The notes: generated from the letters alone by a model not told the origin. A DNA stretch of 64,000 nt from Lamellibrachia columna (GCA_963662155.1 OY759263.1:24418628-24482627), one strand, 5' to 3'; shown: positions 1 to 45,248, counted from the first letter of the stretch. Numbers and translations: made by a program.

Positions 1-779
1 TCACCGCGATACACACGAAGAAACGCACACTTTGTCTCAATATGAGACAAAGTGCAATAACTTGAAATATATTCAAAATCGTTGAACATATTCAGCGAGA
101 AATCTGTACTCTTTCATAATATAGACGTTGCCACATGTATCGCTGTAGAAGAAAATAATTCCTCTGCTTTTGTCGAATCGTCCACCGTTTATGGCTAGAT
201 ACAATGGGCCGCTAGCAGCAGTTATCGCCATGCACTAGCCTGAGGCTTGATCACCAGAGCGAGCATATCACAGTCGATTATCTAGACACGGAGTGTTCAT
301 TTCTTTCGAATGGCTATTTGTGGCAATATCTCGAATGACTCATTCAATAGTCAGTAAAGGGCACCAATTCAACGTTGCTACATTTGACGGCCACGATATT
401 CATTTGCGGACATAGTTTCACAAACTCAAGGCATTTTAATATGCGAAGTAGAACTAGAGGAATTTCCTCAAATATTTTTACTTTTAGTGGTTCTGATCTG
501 TCCCTTGTCTTGTATGCCACAATTCGTATGGGTATGTTTTGTTATAACACAAAAGGTACAACTCAAAGTAAATATCACAGGCAGTCTCTAGATACCAGAT
601 ACCTGGAACAGGTTTCTACTTATGTGTCAGGTAATAAATGAGTTGGATAACAACACATAATAATAATAGCACAGCGCCATTGAGTTCACCGAGAGAGCGA
701 ACAGCGCCAGTCACTTTGTGGTCGTCCAAGAATTCGGTCAGATTGTGATATCTGATCAGGGACAGAAAAAGTTGTCGAC
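1..779. other. No gene recognised (left edge)
   Basis: AT-rich sequence with only short, low-quality open frames. Nothing identified. Confidence 0.6.
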
Positions 780-885
780 CTTGACCGCTGGTGACCGGCA
801 CCGCTGGTGACCGGGACCTCTGCTGGCCGACATCGCTGCTGACCGGAACCACTTCTGACCGGGACCGCAGCAGACCGGGAGAGAT
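780..885. repeat. Short minisatellite (GCTG(G/C)TGACCGG(G/C)ACC)
   Basis: About six imperfect 16-18-bp units containing TGACCGG-ACC between 780 and 885. No gene. Confidence 0.6.
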
Positions 886-984
886 GCTGATCATTGATAT
901 GTTTGTACAGGTGATGTGTTAGTCCACCTTGAATCTATAATACGTTATCACGCCAATACGTTCCGTGTTGGAGGTGTTGTTGTT

Positions 985-1266
<282 letters not shown>

Positions 1267-2149
1267 GTATATATGACTGACTGAATATTTGTCTGGCTGT
1301 ATATCTGTATTTATGTGTCAGTAGGCTTACATTTATAATGCAAGATAGTATCTACTGTTTACATGGCTGTTTGCTTTGCAACCAATCACGCATTGCATTG
1401 ATCGTCTTATCACTCAAACAGAGTTTGCCCCCAGCCCTCAAAAGTTCACCCAAATGTCAATAATGCAGTTAATTTATGAATACAGTACAACGTGGTTAAA
1501 TCGAAGTTGGGGGACCGGGGAACAACTTCGAGTTTGAGCGTAAAAGCTACGCGTTTTGAAAGTGGCCACTGCGGTGTTTTAGACGTTGAAAAATACTACT
1601 GTACCGTTTTCGAGGGTAGTGTTTTGAACTTACAACATCGGGACACGACACTCAGCTTAATGAGGAATCTCAGATAGCGCGGCACAGCGACAGTTTGTTC
1701 AATGACACGCCAATAACGCCTGAAGCAAACAGTGCCTCTTGAATGAAGCCTTCTTATCTTTGTCCCACTTCAATTGGTTGACTGTACATATCATATGCCA
1801 CTTAGTGTTACAGCGTTCCACGATAGACTGCTGACAGGTTATACAATTCAGCTGTCTTTCTGATGTTGTTATATAAACAAGCTGATTTTACATAAGTGAG
1901 TGTCTCATTTCTTACGTCTATACCGTTAGTTACCTAGTCACAAGCGTCCCCCCTACTGCGTTCAGGGTTAGCTTAATGACATCAATAACCACGGTAATAG
2001 AGAGAACTCACTTCACTCAGAAGATTCCAGGTAAACTCGTTATGACTTTAATCAGATAAAAGATGATACAGTTACATACATAGACAATCATTTCTGTTGT
2101 CTAAGACTACATGATGACAGATCTATGCGTAGTCGTACGCCCACCAGAA

Positions 2150-2405
2150 CTGACTAACTAAAACTCATTCTAAAGCTCTTCCACCAAGACTAGAACTAAA
2201 ACTAAACACTCTTCCATCGAGGCTAAACTTAAACTAACTCTCTTCCATCAAGACTAAACTACCACTCATTCTAACGCACTTCCACCAAGACTAAACTAAA
2301 ACTAAACACTATTCCATTGAGGCTAAACTTAAACTAACTCTCTTCCATCAAGACCAAGCTACCACTCATTCTAACGCTCTTCCACCAAGACTAAACTAAA
2401 ACTGA
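2150..2405. repeat. Imperfect tandem repeat of about 100 bp
   Basis: Two and a half units, each with ACTCATTCTAA-GC-CTTCCACC, AAGACTAAACTAAAACTAAAC and CTCTTCCATC. Each unit itself looks like a doubled 50-bp motif. Confidence 0.8.
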
Positions 2406-3389
2406 CTATCTGTATTTTTGGCGTCCATTTATACGCTCTCTTGCGCCAGGCACAGTCATGATCAGTCCTCCCACAAGGGAGGGCATGTCCTTATAAGTCA
2501 ATGGAGCAGTCTCAGTCGTGGACCACTATTCTGGTCATCCTAGGCTAACCCACACAAATATATATCTGGACACTGTTCGCTTTCTAGACTGCGCTTCTAC
2601 TCTTGGCTACTCTGTCCTTGGACGGGTCAGCAGACATCGTTAATATAGTTGTAGTCTTCTACTGGGGCAGTCTGTCCCTTTTCTAGGAGGCTGACCTATT
2701 CGTCCGCACTCGCTTACTTTCCTCATCAATCCGTTTACACACAACTTGTCTCCCTGCTATAACTAGAGAGGTACATGACTTTACACTCCTCCCCTACCCC
2801 TGAGTTAATTACTATGAATTAACTAAACAACGGGAGAAAACAGTCGAAACTAAAGTCATGTCACATCAAAAACAATATACCCAGCAAGCAAGTATACAGT
2901 TGCGAACAACCATAAAACCGTAATTAATACAAGGAAAAATATATGCAAAAACAACGGCTGAAAACCGCAATACATCATATAAGTGGTGTGCTGAAAACAC
3001 ACTTAACACACAACACTACATCAATGAAGACACAGAGGTAAGTATAAAGCACACAACAGTTAGAATATAAGCAGTGCTAAGAGAACACAAAGTGTGCCAC
3101 AATAAAACATCTCAAGAAACATCATTCCCAAAATAGCGTTTCAACAAACACAAAATCAACAAGCCATGATAGACCATACTAACTTAGCATCGCGACTGCA
3201 AGAAAGTAGGCGAGATTATAGGCTTCTGTGGGAAAGATTCATAGCTGACCAAAAGTGCAATTAGACAGCAGTTAAGCAAACCACACTGCAAATCAACCAC
3301 TTTAAGATAATTTGTGTATATATAACACACCTAACCATATAAGCAATCAACCAAACAAGTTGACTAAAATTCAGACAGTGCTGTCATTG

Positions 3390-3790
3390 CAGCATGTCCT
3401 GATACATCTTGTATCAATTAGACAGACCCATACAACGTGTCAGTCTGTCGGCTAATTTACTTCCAAAAACATAGCCTTCAAAAGGATTCCCGCATACGCT
3501 AGGCGGATGGATTTAAAACTCCAACCCGTTTGTTGAACAAAAATACCTTGAGTTACCAACTTAAACATAAATAAGCGACCGGTCTGTCACTCAACAAATA
3601 AACCCATCACTATTCAATCATCATAGATATTCCCGCATACGCAAGAGCGAATTTGAGAAATTATTAATTAATTCCCAAAACCATCGGAGCCAACTGTGTT
3701 TGCAACAACACACCGTTGGACGAAATACCTGATACATATTGTATCAATTAGACATATCCTTATGACCTATCTGTCACTCAGCATTCATTA
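3390..3790. repeat. Three diverged units with TGATACA-TGTATCA palindrome
   Basis: Units near 3398, 3546 and 3727 share ACCTGATACAT(C/A)TTGTATCAA, TTAGACA and (G/A)TCTGTC(A/G)CTCA; CCCGCATACGC(T/A)A recurs between them. Possibly part of an unidentified transposon; no ORF. Confidence 0.5.
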
Positions 3791-5261
3791 GTTTGGCCAT
3801 CCATAGCCAGGGACTAAAATAAAACCTACTAGCGTAGCGTACTGCTAGAGACTAGAGTAATGCTTTTGTTAATTGTCCGTGCAGCAGTGTTGCAATCACT
3901 TTATTGCTGCACGACATATCCACCTCGGACCATCACCATCAATGGTGATGCCGGCAAACCCTGATGCCGTGTGCCTTGAAGTTAACACGAAGTTCCCTAA
4001 AGCCAATATGCTGTGCACACGTATTGGTCCGAACAACGTATATTCTTAGGCTTGCATCGATAACACGTATATGTTGCTGTTGACCGGCAGATCAAAATCT
4101 GAGTGCCGTCTCACAACCTCACATGGATAATAAACTTTGTTGACGAAGAATCCCCAGCTAACCCGACTAGAGTGTTCGCAGGGACTGATTCGAAGTACGT
4201 CAACTACTTAGTAAATCAGAGCCATTTTAATAAATAAAACTTACCCATAAGACCCACTGGCAGATTAATATCTGTAAATGGATAACTTACTTGATTTCGA
4301 AATGATCAAGCCCATTAGGCTAGCACACATGCATTCACAAAAGCACCATATAAATTGGCCATCAAAACTTCCCATTACAATTAAGAATGCAGTATCAATG
4401 TCACACGTTAAGATACACATACAACAATTGTAATTTAGAAATAAAAAAAAAATAGACATCCCATAAAAAATTATAAAGGTTGAGGGAGCATATCAATGTG
4501 AAGCTTTGGAGAGAGGAAAATGTCCCCACCGAGGATGATTTATCGCTTCCCGCGAGTTTAGATCAACCTGCCACAAAGTATATGACTCCTCCAACAGATA
4601 GCCGTCCTAAGGTGTTACACTTATTTATATAACAACTCTACCTCCGTGAAAACATCTCACCAAACAAATATCTAAAAATGTATTGTCAAGTTGGACTAGA
4701 ATTACAACGTCACTTATCAGTTTAACAGTCTCTTCATCCACTCTACTTAATTCAAACTTGTACTATTCTCCCAACAATACAACTCGACAACCATACGTTT
4801 TGGGTTGGCGCTCGTTACTTTCATTTAAGTCATGTTCACAATCTTGACTTCAATAAATACTACAGTGGTCATAACATAGCCTAGCTTATTCAAATCTGTA
4901 ATTAATTCCCGAGGTTGATCTGGCTACTTGTTCTCCACTGGCACTGCATTTATGAATATCAATATTTATAACATTAATCCACGCATCCTGTCTATCTATT
5001 TCCCATAATCCCAAATCAGTTTTGAACAATTACCGTGAAAAAAAACATTAAAATAAACCAGCAACATACCGTAGACGTTCTCACGCAGATTTTTCCATAA
5101 AACATACACACAAATGTTTATGCATCAAGTCCTTTTACTCGTCTCGTTTCTGCGCATCGATGTGGAATTCGGAGATCGGCGTGCCAGGCTGTTTTGAGAC
5201 GTTCCCTCGTCGGCAGCCATCGTCGTCGGGTGCAGATACGACAGTGGGGTATTTTGTTGTT

Positions 5262-5380
<119 letters not shown>

Positions 5381-5444
5381 TATAGATAGTTGTAAATATG
5401 TATATGTAAATATGTATATGTAAATAACTAAAGAGTCGTACAAA

Positions 5445-6100
5445 ATTGCTAAAATATTTTGACAGCTGTAATGTTTAGTTGTTCCGCTTCAGTTGAACAA
5501 TAAATTGACCGATTCACGGAACTGGAAATAAATTTAATGTGTTGGTGGTCATTGTGCGTAGTCAGAAGAAACTTCCCTACCAACAACATGGTAAGTTAAT
5601 TGCATAAAAATCGACCATGAGACTACTAAGTGGGTCTGGACCAAATACAAAATTTACACAATAAATAATTACCACAAGATTCCAGAGACACATTGTAATG
5701 GTTGTGAATGCAGAAAAACATCTTAAGTAGTCCCTACATTTATGCCTCCAGTCCGCGATCTGGATGACGACGAGCATACGGAGCATGGTAGTGTCTTTAA
5801 GTATGAAATTATGAATTATATAATGGATTTCCACCATAAACACACGTTAAGTAAAACGCCGTGTCAAATATTGGACCTCTTGACAAGCTAGTCCTTGTTA
5901 TACAAAGTTGGTTGCCACAAATCCTTTCATGGCTAATAATTTTATAGCTACTGCTGCTGGCGCCAAATTCTGACTAACAAATCATGGCATACGTCAACGC
6001 ACTCAGCAGGCAAATTATCAACATATGTAAACATTGTCAACAATGAAACCGTACAAGTTTGACCGCTAGGTGGCACCACAAATATTTAATCACCACAGCT
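5445..6100 (+). repeat. Interspersed repeat family R1, copy 1
   Basis: About 650 bp beginning near GACAGCTGTAATGTTTAGTTGTTCC. Closely similar to 52835-53720 in the same orientation, and in part to 50340-50965 inverted. No ORF or terminal inverted repeats were recognised. Copies 1 and 3 belong to the wider FReD-flank duplication; the inverted copy suggests the unit may also move on its own. Confidence 0.65.
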
Positions 6101-6109
6101 TTAAAACGC

Positions 6110-6310
6110 TTCCGGCGACAATATGATAGAAGGGGTGTGGCAATGGGAGGTGGGAGGTTGGTCCTAAAAATGTCGTGGGACGTGGAATGTTGACCTCAAA
6201 AATAAGGGGGAACCGGGAGGTTGGATTAGTGGGAGATGGACTCCTAAAATTGGTGGGAGGTTGGCCACCAAAACAGGTGGGAGCTGAGAGGTTGAGACCC
6301 CTGCGACACC
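6110..6310. repeat. G-rich degenerate repeat (GTGGGAGGTTGG)
   Basis: Five or more degenerate units containing GTGGGAGGTTGG or GGGAGGTTGG, about 30-40 bp apart, with GGG/GGGG runs on the plus strand. Similar G-rich sequence, inverted, lies at 50280-50330. No gene seen. Confidence 0.55.
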
Positions 6311-6784
6311 ATATCACGATAGCATATATGCACCATACATCTACATTATTGTCGACTAGCTGAATTGATAATGATATAACCACACGATGATTTTGTGTAC
6401 GTGAAGTTTAACAGTTTGAGAAAGCGGGACGTTTAGTAGCAGTTGTGTGAGACGAGATATTGGGTCGAAAACTACTCAATATCCCTGGTTTGGTGGTGCT
6501 TCTGCATAGGCTGCGGTGTAGGATTCTTCAGTGGGACAAATATTATGTTGCTGATAAATAAACTAACGAAAGAGAGTCATGATATCCATGTTCGAGAACA
6601 AGTATAAAATGCAGCATGAAACTGTTATTATCTCATGGGAAGAGTGTCAGGTGGAAAGTTGATATATCCTCTAATCTGCCAACAAACTGACAACAGTTTA
6701 GGCAGATAGATGCAAACAATATAGAGTGGTTTACCTTCTTGATAAAACACATCACACATATGGTAACTAATAACAGCGATCCTA

Positions 6785-7360
6785 CAACAAATTGTCTGAC
6801 GAAGTGTATCTGTTCAGTCTCACTGTCTTAGCGGACCCCAAATAACATGTCTGACGCAGCGAAACTATTCAGTCCCAGCGACCGCCCCAATTGTCTCACG
6901 AAGAGGAAAGCTAAAGTCTCAATGGCCCAAACTAAATTGTCTGACGATTCTGAACTCTTTCGTCTCAACGCCCCCCCCCAAAAAAAAAAACAATTGTCTG
7001 ATTACGCGAAACCATTCGGTGTCAGTGACCATCAACAATATTATTGTGTCTGACGAAGCAAAACTCTTCAGTCCCAACGGCCCCAGAACTGTTTCTGACG
7101 AAGCGGAACTGTTCAGTCTTAGTGACCGCCCCCCCCCCCCCAAATGTATCTGACGAAGTCGAACTCTCAACTCTCAGTCTTATCGGCTAAAGACTATTGT
7201 TTCGATGAGGCGGAACTGTTCAGATTCAGCGACCCCAAAGAAATGTGTATCACGAAGCAGAACGCTTTAATAACAGCGGCCCAATAAATGTTTTGCCCGG
7301 CGAAGAGGAACATTTCAGCTACAGCGACCACCAAAGTGTATCTGATCAAGCGGACTTATT
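6785..7360 (+). repeat. Degenerate minisatellite with TGTCTGACGAAG units
   Basis: About ten units of 50-60 bp, each containing TGTCTGACGAAGC(A/G)(A/G)AACT, then TTCAGTCTCAGCGACC and a C-rich stretch. C and A runs expand in some units. A shorter array of the same unit lies at 54575-54830. The short open frames here are chance. Confidence 0.75.
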
Positions 7361-8408
7361 CCGTCTCAACTGTACTTCAGTATACATAAATTATTATTTT
7401 TAATTAAAACAATCATCTGATGTTGTCGCCATTGTCATTTTATTTTGTAGATTTAATACTTCTTCACATGAAGACACACACATGTGGCAGAGTTCAGCAT
7501 GTTCATTAGATAATGTTATGAATGTCTATTTTATTGTTCAGTTAACTGGAAACGGAACATGCAAGATATCAAACGATTTGTAACTTACGACAGACATTTC
7601 TTTTGTTTCATGATTAAAGCATACCTGGTCTGTGTTTGGTGGACACATATACCAATCATAGTTTTGTGTGAACTTTGGTATGATCTATGGAGGATTATTT
7701 GCTTTGTTTGTGTTACATAATTCTCGAGAAAACACTGTGAAATGAACGAAAGAATGTGTATCTTCTTTTCATTTCAGACGCCAATTTGAGCGCATTTTCG
7801 GAGGAACAAAATCTGAATAAACAAATATGACAAGCGCAATTGTTTTTATCAAATTGTTTTGATCTTATATCTTAAGTAACAACCGCACAACATCAAACTG
7901 ATAATGAACAAAAAGTAAAAAAAACTGTGACAAAAACATAATTTAAATAGATGTACCCACCAGTACTGTGAAAGTGCACATATTAAAATGCAAAGCAACC
8001 ACAAACAAAAATAAAACTGATAATAAACAAAAAACGTACACAAACTTTTGACAAAAATGATGCTACTGTTTATATGATTAAGTATAAGTACAATGCACAA
8101 CAAACACTGCTTTGAAATACACCAAAGATGATGGTGTCACACGCCACCATTTATATTTTCTAAGCATGGAAATGGACAGTTTTGTTGACAGGAAGATGCA
8201 CACAGATTTACATATCTCACAAAACACTATTATCTTGTTTGAACTGCATTATTTTGATAACTTTTGATAAAATTTTCACTAACGGTATGCTTTATTTCGG
8301 ACTGTTTTGTTTAAATGGCTGTCAGACTACACCATTCTGGCAAGAGTACAGTTGAAAACAACATTTGATTCTTCACTCGGCGATATCGATGGTCAGATGT
8401 GAATTCTG
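7361..8408. other. 3' flank of FReD gene A
   Basis: No gene. Contains sequence paralogous to 55000-56050 and, nearer the stop codon, to 60760-61060 downstream of FReD copy C (ATTTTATT...GGCAGTTTTGTTGA blocks and the CTGTCAGACTACACCAT block). This supports duplication of gene plus downstream DNA. Confidence 0.6.
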
Positions 8409-38975
<30,567 letters not shown>

Positions 38976-39803
38976 GACGGTGGCGTACAAGCTCGAGTTA
39001 TGAACACCGCAAACGTTCACTCAGTTGTCGAAGTCTCGGACAGTAACTGTACTGCGTCTCGACCAGTCAAGCTAAAATGAGCGTCCGGGATCGTGACAAC
39101 AGAAATTCCAATCGAACGACCAGCTTGACAGCGTTGATACTTTTCAGCGAACTTCCTGTTGCGGGGATCATAACTACACCCTACTTCAAAATGTTGTGAA
39201 ACCGTTACTATCAGATGGAATGTTCACCAGCAAGACAATATTGTCAAACGTATGCAGCGTACTGACAGGAAACACATTAGTATAGACGGGGGTCTATGCA
39301 ACAATCATTTGCAGTTACAAAACGTTTATAGTTGTGCAAAAAAAGAACGATACGGATATCTTGAGAAACATGTCATATTTCATCAATACGAGATAAATAA
39401 GTACTGGTGGTGTCTTAGTTCGGATGACAGAATATTCACAATTTTGGTATTGTTGCGATTGAATATTTGTATTGTGTAGATATAGTGTCTTTTATTTCAC
39501 TGCATAATGTCTACTGCAAAATGCATTAGATTCGTGCAACACATATTTACGTGAAAGACTATAGGCTGCAAAAGAAAGATTACTACAACTACTGGGTCAT
39601 TGAGGTTACGGTTGACTAAACATCCAACACATTCGTGCTTTTTCAATGAACCGTATCGATGAACCCGTATCAGTGTATGTTAGGCAAGACCGCATTTAGG
39701 ACTGTGGAGGCCTTTGGACAGTGATTGACCGGTCATCCTATCACAACAATGCTCACCTCTTCCTATCTAAAACAGTATGGACTATGCAAATGTTATGTTT
39801 ACG

Positions 39804-39988
<185 letters not shown>

Positions 39989-40444
39989 CAGGCTTTTACA
40001 TTACATTTTGTTAACATAACACCTCATATATGCTGCTTTGTACGCACTTGCAGTTACAAAAGAAATGATTCTTTTTATTTCATTGAGAAAACTTCACCTG
40101 TTCGCCACGTGCAAGAGGACACCTGTCAACCAGCTGTAGAATGTGTCAGACTGATCATTGACTCCTTTTGTTGGGTAGACTATTTGGCTAACAAGGGATG
40201 TCGCACCTCACTTCCGGTAACATTGTCACGTGATCGTATTCGTTTTCATGTGCGTTCTGTGCGTACAGTCGTTAACATACCTCTTTTCATAAGAAATCCA
40301 TATATGCTTTTAATGACAAGTACGTACAGTAAAATTGTATTCATTGGGACATTTGTGCATAGTCGTAGTATTCGGATTGCGCATCGCAACGCCCAGATAC
40401 GGATGTTGAAAGGTGAGTGGGGTCATTCCTAGTTGCATACCCTG

Positions 40445-40639
<195 letters not shown>

Positions 40640-41559
40640 CTACAGGGGCTCAAGCTGATTCAGCTGCCCGTGGTTACAACAATATTGGTTAGCACAGTGG
40701 CGCAATTAGCACTAAGCCTACACCGTTTTCAAATGAACGGGGTTTCAGAGAGGTCAACCTATGAATGGCGACCACATATCAAGAGTGTACGAAGCATTAC
40801 ACGAAAGATCACAAACTTGATTTTGCCAGTATGCCTGATGGCTATATTTCAATGCAAATTATTGCGTTCTGGTGTACGAACAAAGATAACACTATGCTTT
40901 GTCAGTGATTCGCAGCTGACAGCGAGTAGTCGTTGAGATGTAACCACTTATAATCTTGTTGAATGCCACAAGAATTCCAATGATTCAAATAGGAAGAGTG
41001 TGTGTGCGCCTACACGGCAGCACCAAAAACATTATCGGCTTTAGTGTAATTAATGTTAAGTTTTAAGGCACTATCACATGCCAATTTTAGCAAACTGCTC
41101 TATGAACATACAGTGATCGTGGGGAAGATAAAAGTTTCCGAAATTACGAAGGAAATCGCATAATATCGAACACTTTGACCAAGCTACAGGTGGCACAAAG
41201 AGTAGCAGCTGATTCAGTCAAGCTTGACGGCTGCCCTGCATTATTCAGCGAAGGCACTCTACCAGTTGGCCGGCTTTGTGTCAGGAAAACCACCAGTCAG
41301 CAGTTCATTGTGGAAAGCTCTGACAATGAACGGCATTTCCTGCACGCAGACATTTCCTGCACGCAGACAACCAGAAGAGGGGGAACAATGTTACGCAGAC
41401 CCATTCAAGTGGTATTGTCTGGCTTCAGGCGCGTTCTATGTGTTAACTCCACAGTCGGCAAGTTGAGACATTGCAATGACAATTATGTCAATCTGAACAA
41501 TATGTCACATACACAGACGCGCCACACGCGCGCCCTAGGGAGCAACATGCAACATGACG

Positions 41560-42240
41560 TTCACGTTAGCAGAAATGGGGCTAATCACAACAACCTCATC
41601 AACGTACAATCGAACAAGTGGGATCTACCAACCATCATCAATACTAACATTCGGGGTGCATAGGCAAGCAAAATCGATGAAATCAAAGTAATTAAAGATA
41701 ACTACGGAGTGGATGTCCTAGCAGTCACTGAGACATGGTGCACCAACAGAATACCAGACGGCTCGGCCCCTTCTCGTTACCCGGTCTCAACCTCTACAGG
41801 AGGGACAGGCAAGATGACCTTCAACATGGGGGGAGTGTTTGCTATGTACGAGATACAATCCCGACTAAGCAATGGACAGAACTAAACCAACTAGAACTTG
41901 AAACTATGTGGATGACGATACGTCCACCAAAGATGCCTTGCAACCACCCGCAGATAACAATCTGTACAGTGTACCACCCTCCCAGGGCAGACGATTGGAC
42001 ATTGCTAAACCACATTGACCAATCTGTTGACTATGTACGCCGTCACCATCCGTATACTGGCATCATCATAATGGGCGACCTTAACAAGTTGAGAGATTCT
42101 CATTTGAAAAGAAATCACGATCTAAAACAAATTGTTGACATACCAACAGGAGGAACTGCGACACTGGACAAAAGCTATACCAACCTAACTGATTTTTACC
42201 ACCGTCCAGTAGTCATAGCACCGATTGGCCTATTGGATCA
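41560..42240 (+). mobile_element. LINE endonuclease fragment
   Basis: Pieces of an apurinic-type endonuclease in two frames: ASKIDEIKVIKDNYGVDVLA, AVTETWC, FSLPGLNLYRRDRQDD, HGGSVCYVRDTIPTKQW, ICTVYHPPRADDW and the catalytic IIMGDLNKL box, then TGGTATLDKSYTN. No reverse transcriptase follows, so it is a 3'-truncated or rearranged copy. Confidence 0.7.
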
Positions 42241-42369
42241 GTAGTAGTATGTACTCCATCAACGTCCACGAAATATATGCAGAAACAGTCGTTTCAAAGA
42301 CGTCTTCGCACAGTTGCAGGCCTGATGGTCGAGCCCGTTTTGCGGCAGCGCTCCACCTCATCTCGTGGG

Positions 42370-42480
42370 AAACCTTATTCCACCACCTAACCCTTGTATT
42401 ATACTTGTTTTATTTGTTGTATTATCCGATTGTGAATACAATTCACATTAAAATTCACATTAAATTGTGTTCGTCGTTTT
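42370..42480 (+). repeat. Candidate LTR fragment, similar to 59440-59575
   Basis: Shares AACCCTTGTA-T-TA, TTTATTTGTT and GTGAATACAA-TCACATTAAAATTCACATT with 59440-59575. The pattern looks like the end of a retrotransposon LTR, and it precedes a Gypsy remnant, but no primer-binding site or partner LTR was identified. Confidence 0.35.
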
Positions 42481-42849
42481 GAACTCGCCCCACGACATCC
42501 GGGTCACGGGATTGTTTCTTCACATGAGAGCACCAATGGATAGGCACTGAGAAAGGCCATAGAAACGCGTTTCCCAACAAATGACGTAAACGATTACAAT
42601 AAATAGAGATCAACCGCAGTTTCGTTATTTTCCAACGATGTCAAGGTTAAAAATATTTAGTCTTATAGATCGGTGGTATTCGCTATTCTGCCGCCGACAA
42701 CATTCGTCGAATCACGACTGCTTACGCTAAGAGTCAATCAGACAGTTCAAATAATTTTATTACGAACAATTTGCATCTTGCAAAAAGAAAAACAAGTCTT
42801 TTATTTTATTTTACCCATCATCGCCAGACATTTACCCGTCTTCAAGACG

Positions 42850-43600
42850 GGCAGACGGGTCCCTGGCTAAAGGCCTGTCTGGAACAATGCGGAGTTCGTG
42901 TATATCCGCCAAAGTTTTCGTTTACTCATAAATCGGTGGAATATCTGGGTTGTCGAATGGATGCGGAGAGAATTCATCCAACATGTGAGAAGATGAAAGC
43001 GACCAGAGAGGTTGAGAAACCAGGAGACGTCAAGCAGTTGCGTTCCTACCTGTGGTTGATCCACTACTCCACAAAGCGCGATGAAAATAAGGATGTCTGT
43101 TGTGTGGTTCACGCGTTGAGATTACATCCATCTGTCACTAACAAATTTTAGATGAATTTAGTGAAGAACACAGTGGCATCGGCCAAACCAAAGCATTGGC
43201 GAGCAGCTGTATTTGGTGGCCAGGGATTGATGCGGCTGTCGAGAATATTGTTAAGAAATGTGCAGTATGTCACTCGGTGAAGAATTAACCAGTTGTGGCT
43301 CAACTATATCCTTGGCCATGGCAAACACGTACACGGCAGATGATCCACATTGGGTTTGGAGAGAAGGCAAGTGTGAACTACCTGATCGTTGCTGACATTC
43401 ACTCCAAGTGGTTGGACATTGTGTCAATGACGTCTGCTACAGCGGGAATATCATTGATGTTCTGAGTGTTGTTTTCCTCTCATGGTCTTCCCGATGAGGT
43501 AGTACCGTTCACCGCGCACGATTTAAAGCATTTGTGGATATGCACGGGATCAAGCATACCCGAGTAGCATCCAACATCGAAAGTTTCTGCGCATCATTGT
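42850..43600 (+). mobile_element. Ty3/Gypsy remnant (reverse transcriptase end and integrase)
   Basis: Reverse transcriptase C-terminal part KACLEQCGVRVYPPKFSFTH, KSVEYLGCRMDAERIHPT, EVEKPGDVKQLRSYLWLIHY, then a jump over RNase H to the integrase zinc-binding region (SEEHSGIGQTKALASSCIWW, PGIDA, CAVCHSVKN) and the rve core start (HIGFGEKASVNYLIVADIHS, KWLDIVSM). Stops and frameshifts throughout. Confidence 0.75.
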
Positions 43601-44933
43601 TTTCAGGCGATATAGTCTTCGAAAACACTTGGCGACAAACCACCCGCATGCCACACTCCGCCACATTCCGCCTCACACCGCCACACACTCACTAAGAACA
43701 TGGAACAGAAATAACCAATACGTTTGGATTTCAGATGAGTTCATTACAGGCTTTTGCGGCCACTGATGATTATATTGGCGGGTAACGTTTAAGTTTAAGT
43801 GGAATCAATATAAGAATTTGGTATGAAACCGTAACTTGCTGTCACCTGTTGTATTAATTTGAATCTAATGAACCTTTGCATTGGAATCACTCTCTCTTAC
43901 CAGTCAACAATAAAACGTGTTTCCTCCGAAGTCTGTAAACTCATATTGCTTCGTGTCAATAATGTTGAATTTTATGACTAAATTACTACATGTTTCTGCG
44001 TGCCTGATTGCTTGCATGCTTGTACGCGTTATATGTATGTACATATATATGCGTGGCTACACACATACTTGCAAGCATGACTATAACACGCGCATGGGTA
44101 TGCAAGTTTGGTGTAATCACCTACTGTTCCACTGTACGCGCCAAGTGAAAGTCTGTAGTTGTGAAGTTCATCGGAAACCGCGAAGTTCGAGTAAGCAGTA
44201 CATCTGGTGGCTCCCTCGAAGTCTTCCAGGTCGATTCTTAGTTTGTACTGTTTTTGTGCAGTAACGGCGTGCAGATATTCATTGCCTAAAACATAAACGG
44301 TATATCTCTGCAACGTAATCTTGCCATGAAAACAAATTAGCTTTGCCTTTTTGCTGCTGCTTGCTTGGGTCTTTTATATCGCTCTACTAAAGTGTGAAGT
44401 AACGACAGAATGTGTGAAACGCGTTAATTAGTTGTAATGCATTTTTGAAAACGTTACTCGCAACTTTAATCGATTTTGTAACAGTAACGCGCAATTCCAG
44501 GCGCCATTTTCGAATTATGTCTATATCTATTATGGAATTGAAGTGTTTAGAGTATCCTATTCAATGTTTAGATATCACCGAATAGTCAAAATTATCTTCG
44601 TAAATGAGTTTTTTTCCAATAATGACTATGTGACAGGAGATGTTTAAACATGACTCACACTAATCAATACTTTCAATGGAATCCAACTTTTGTTTTCTTT
44701 CCATATGGTTAACAAAACAAAAATATACGGTCAGTAGTATTTTCATTTAAAGTAATTTGATACGAGTTCAGATAAGTGTATTTTCGTCCATTAAACAGTG
44801 TAACTCCTCCTAGACTCGCCATGTACACGGCTGTGTTGGCGCCCGACAGAGCGGCTGGGTACAACGCACAAATCGGCTGCTAAATGTGTTATTAGTGCAT
44901 GGTTAATGATATCAGTCGTGAGTATAACGTGAG

Positions 44934-45248
44934 GATGAACCTAAACTGGAGGACCTCTTCGACATCGCGGAGGCCTTCAAGCTGATCAAGTGCCCGAAGG
45001 ACAGAGGCTTCCTCCTTGCTCAAAAGGAGAAAGGCCAACGTGGCATCAAGGGCTCAATTAACAAGATAGGTGCTATTAAGGAGACGGGGGTAAAAGAGAG
45101 GTGTTATATGGGGCAGAAGATTCATGCTGAGCAAGACATGTTCATTAGCAGGGCTGTCGTGGGTTCGTTGTCGTTTAGCACCAATTCAACTGATGCAGAA
45201 ACAGACGGTGAGCCAAAAGGCACGATGAGAGTTACTCCCTCCCTCTGA
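44934..45248 (+). pseudogene. Unrecognised open coding-like fragment
   Basis: About 105 codons open without ATG: PKLEDLFDIAEAFKLIKCPK, DRGFLLAQKEKGQRGIKGS, then charged residues and SFSTNSTDAETDGEPKG. The amino-acid make-up is protein-like rather than random. It ends where the LINE fragment begins, so it could be LINE 5' sequence, another transposon's ORF, or an exon remnant. I do not recognise the family. Confidence 0.35.
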
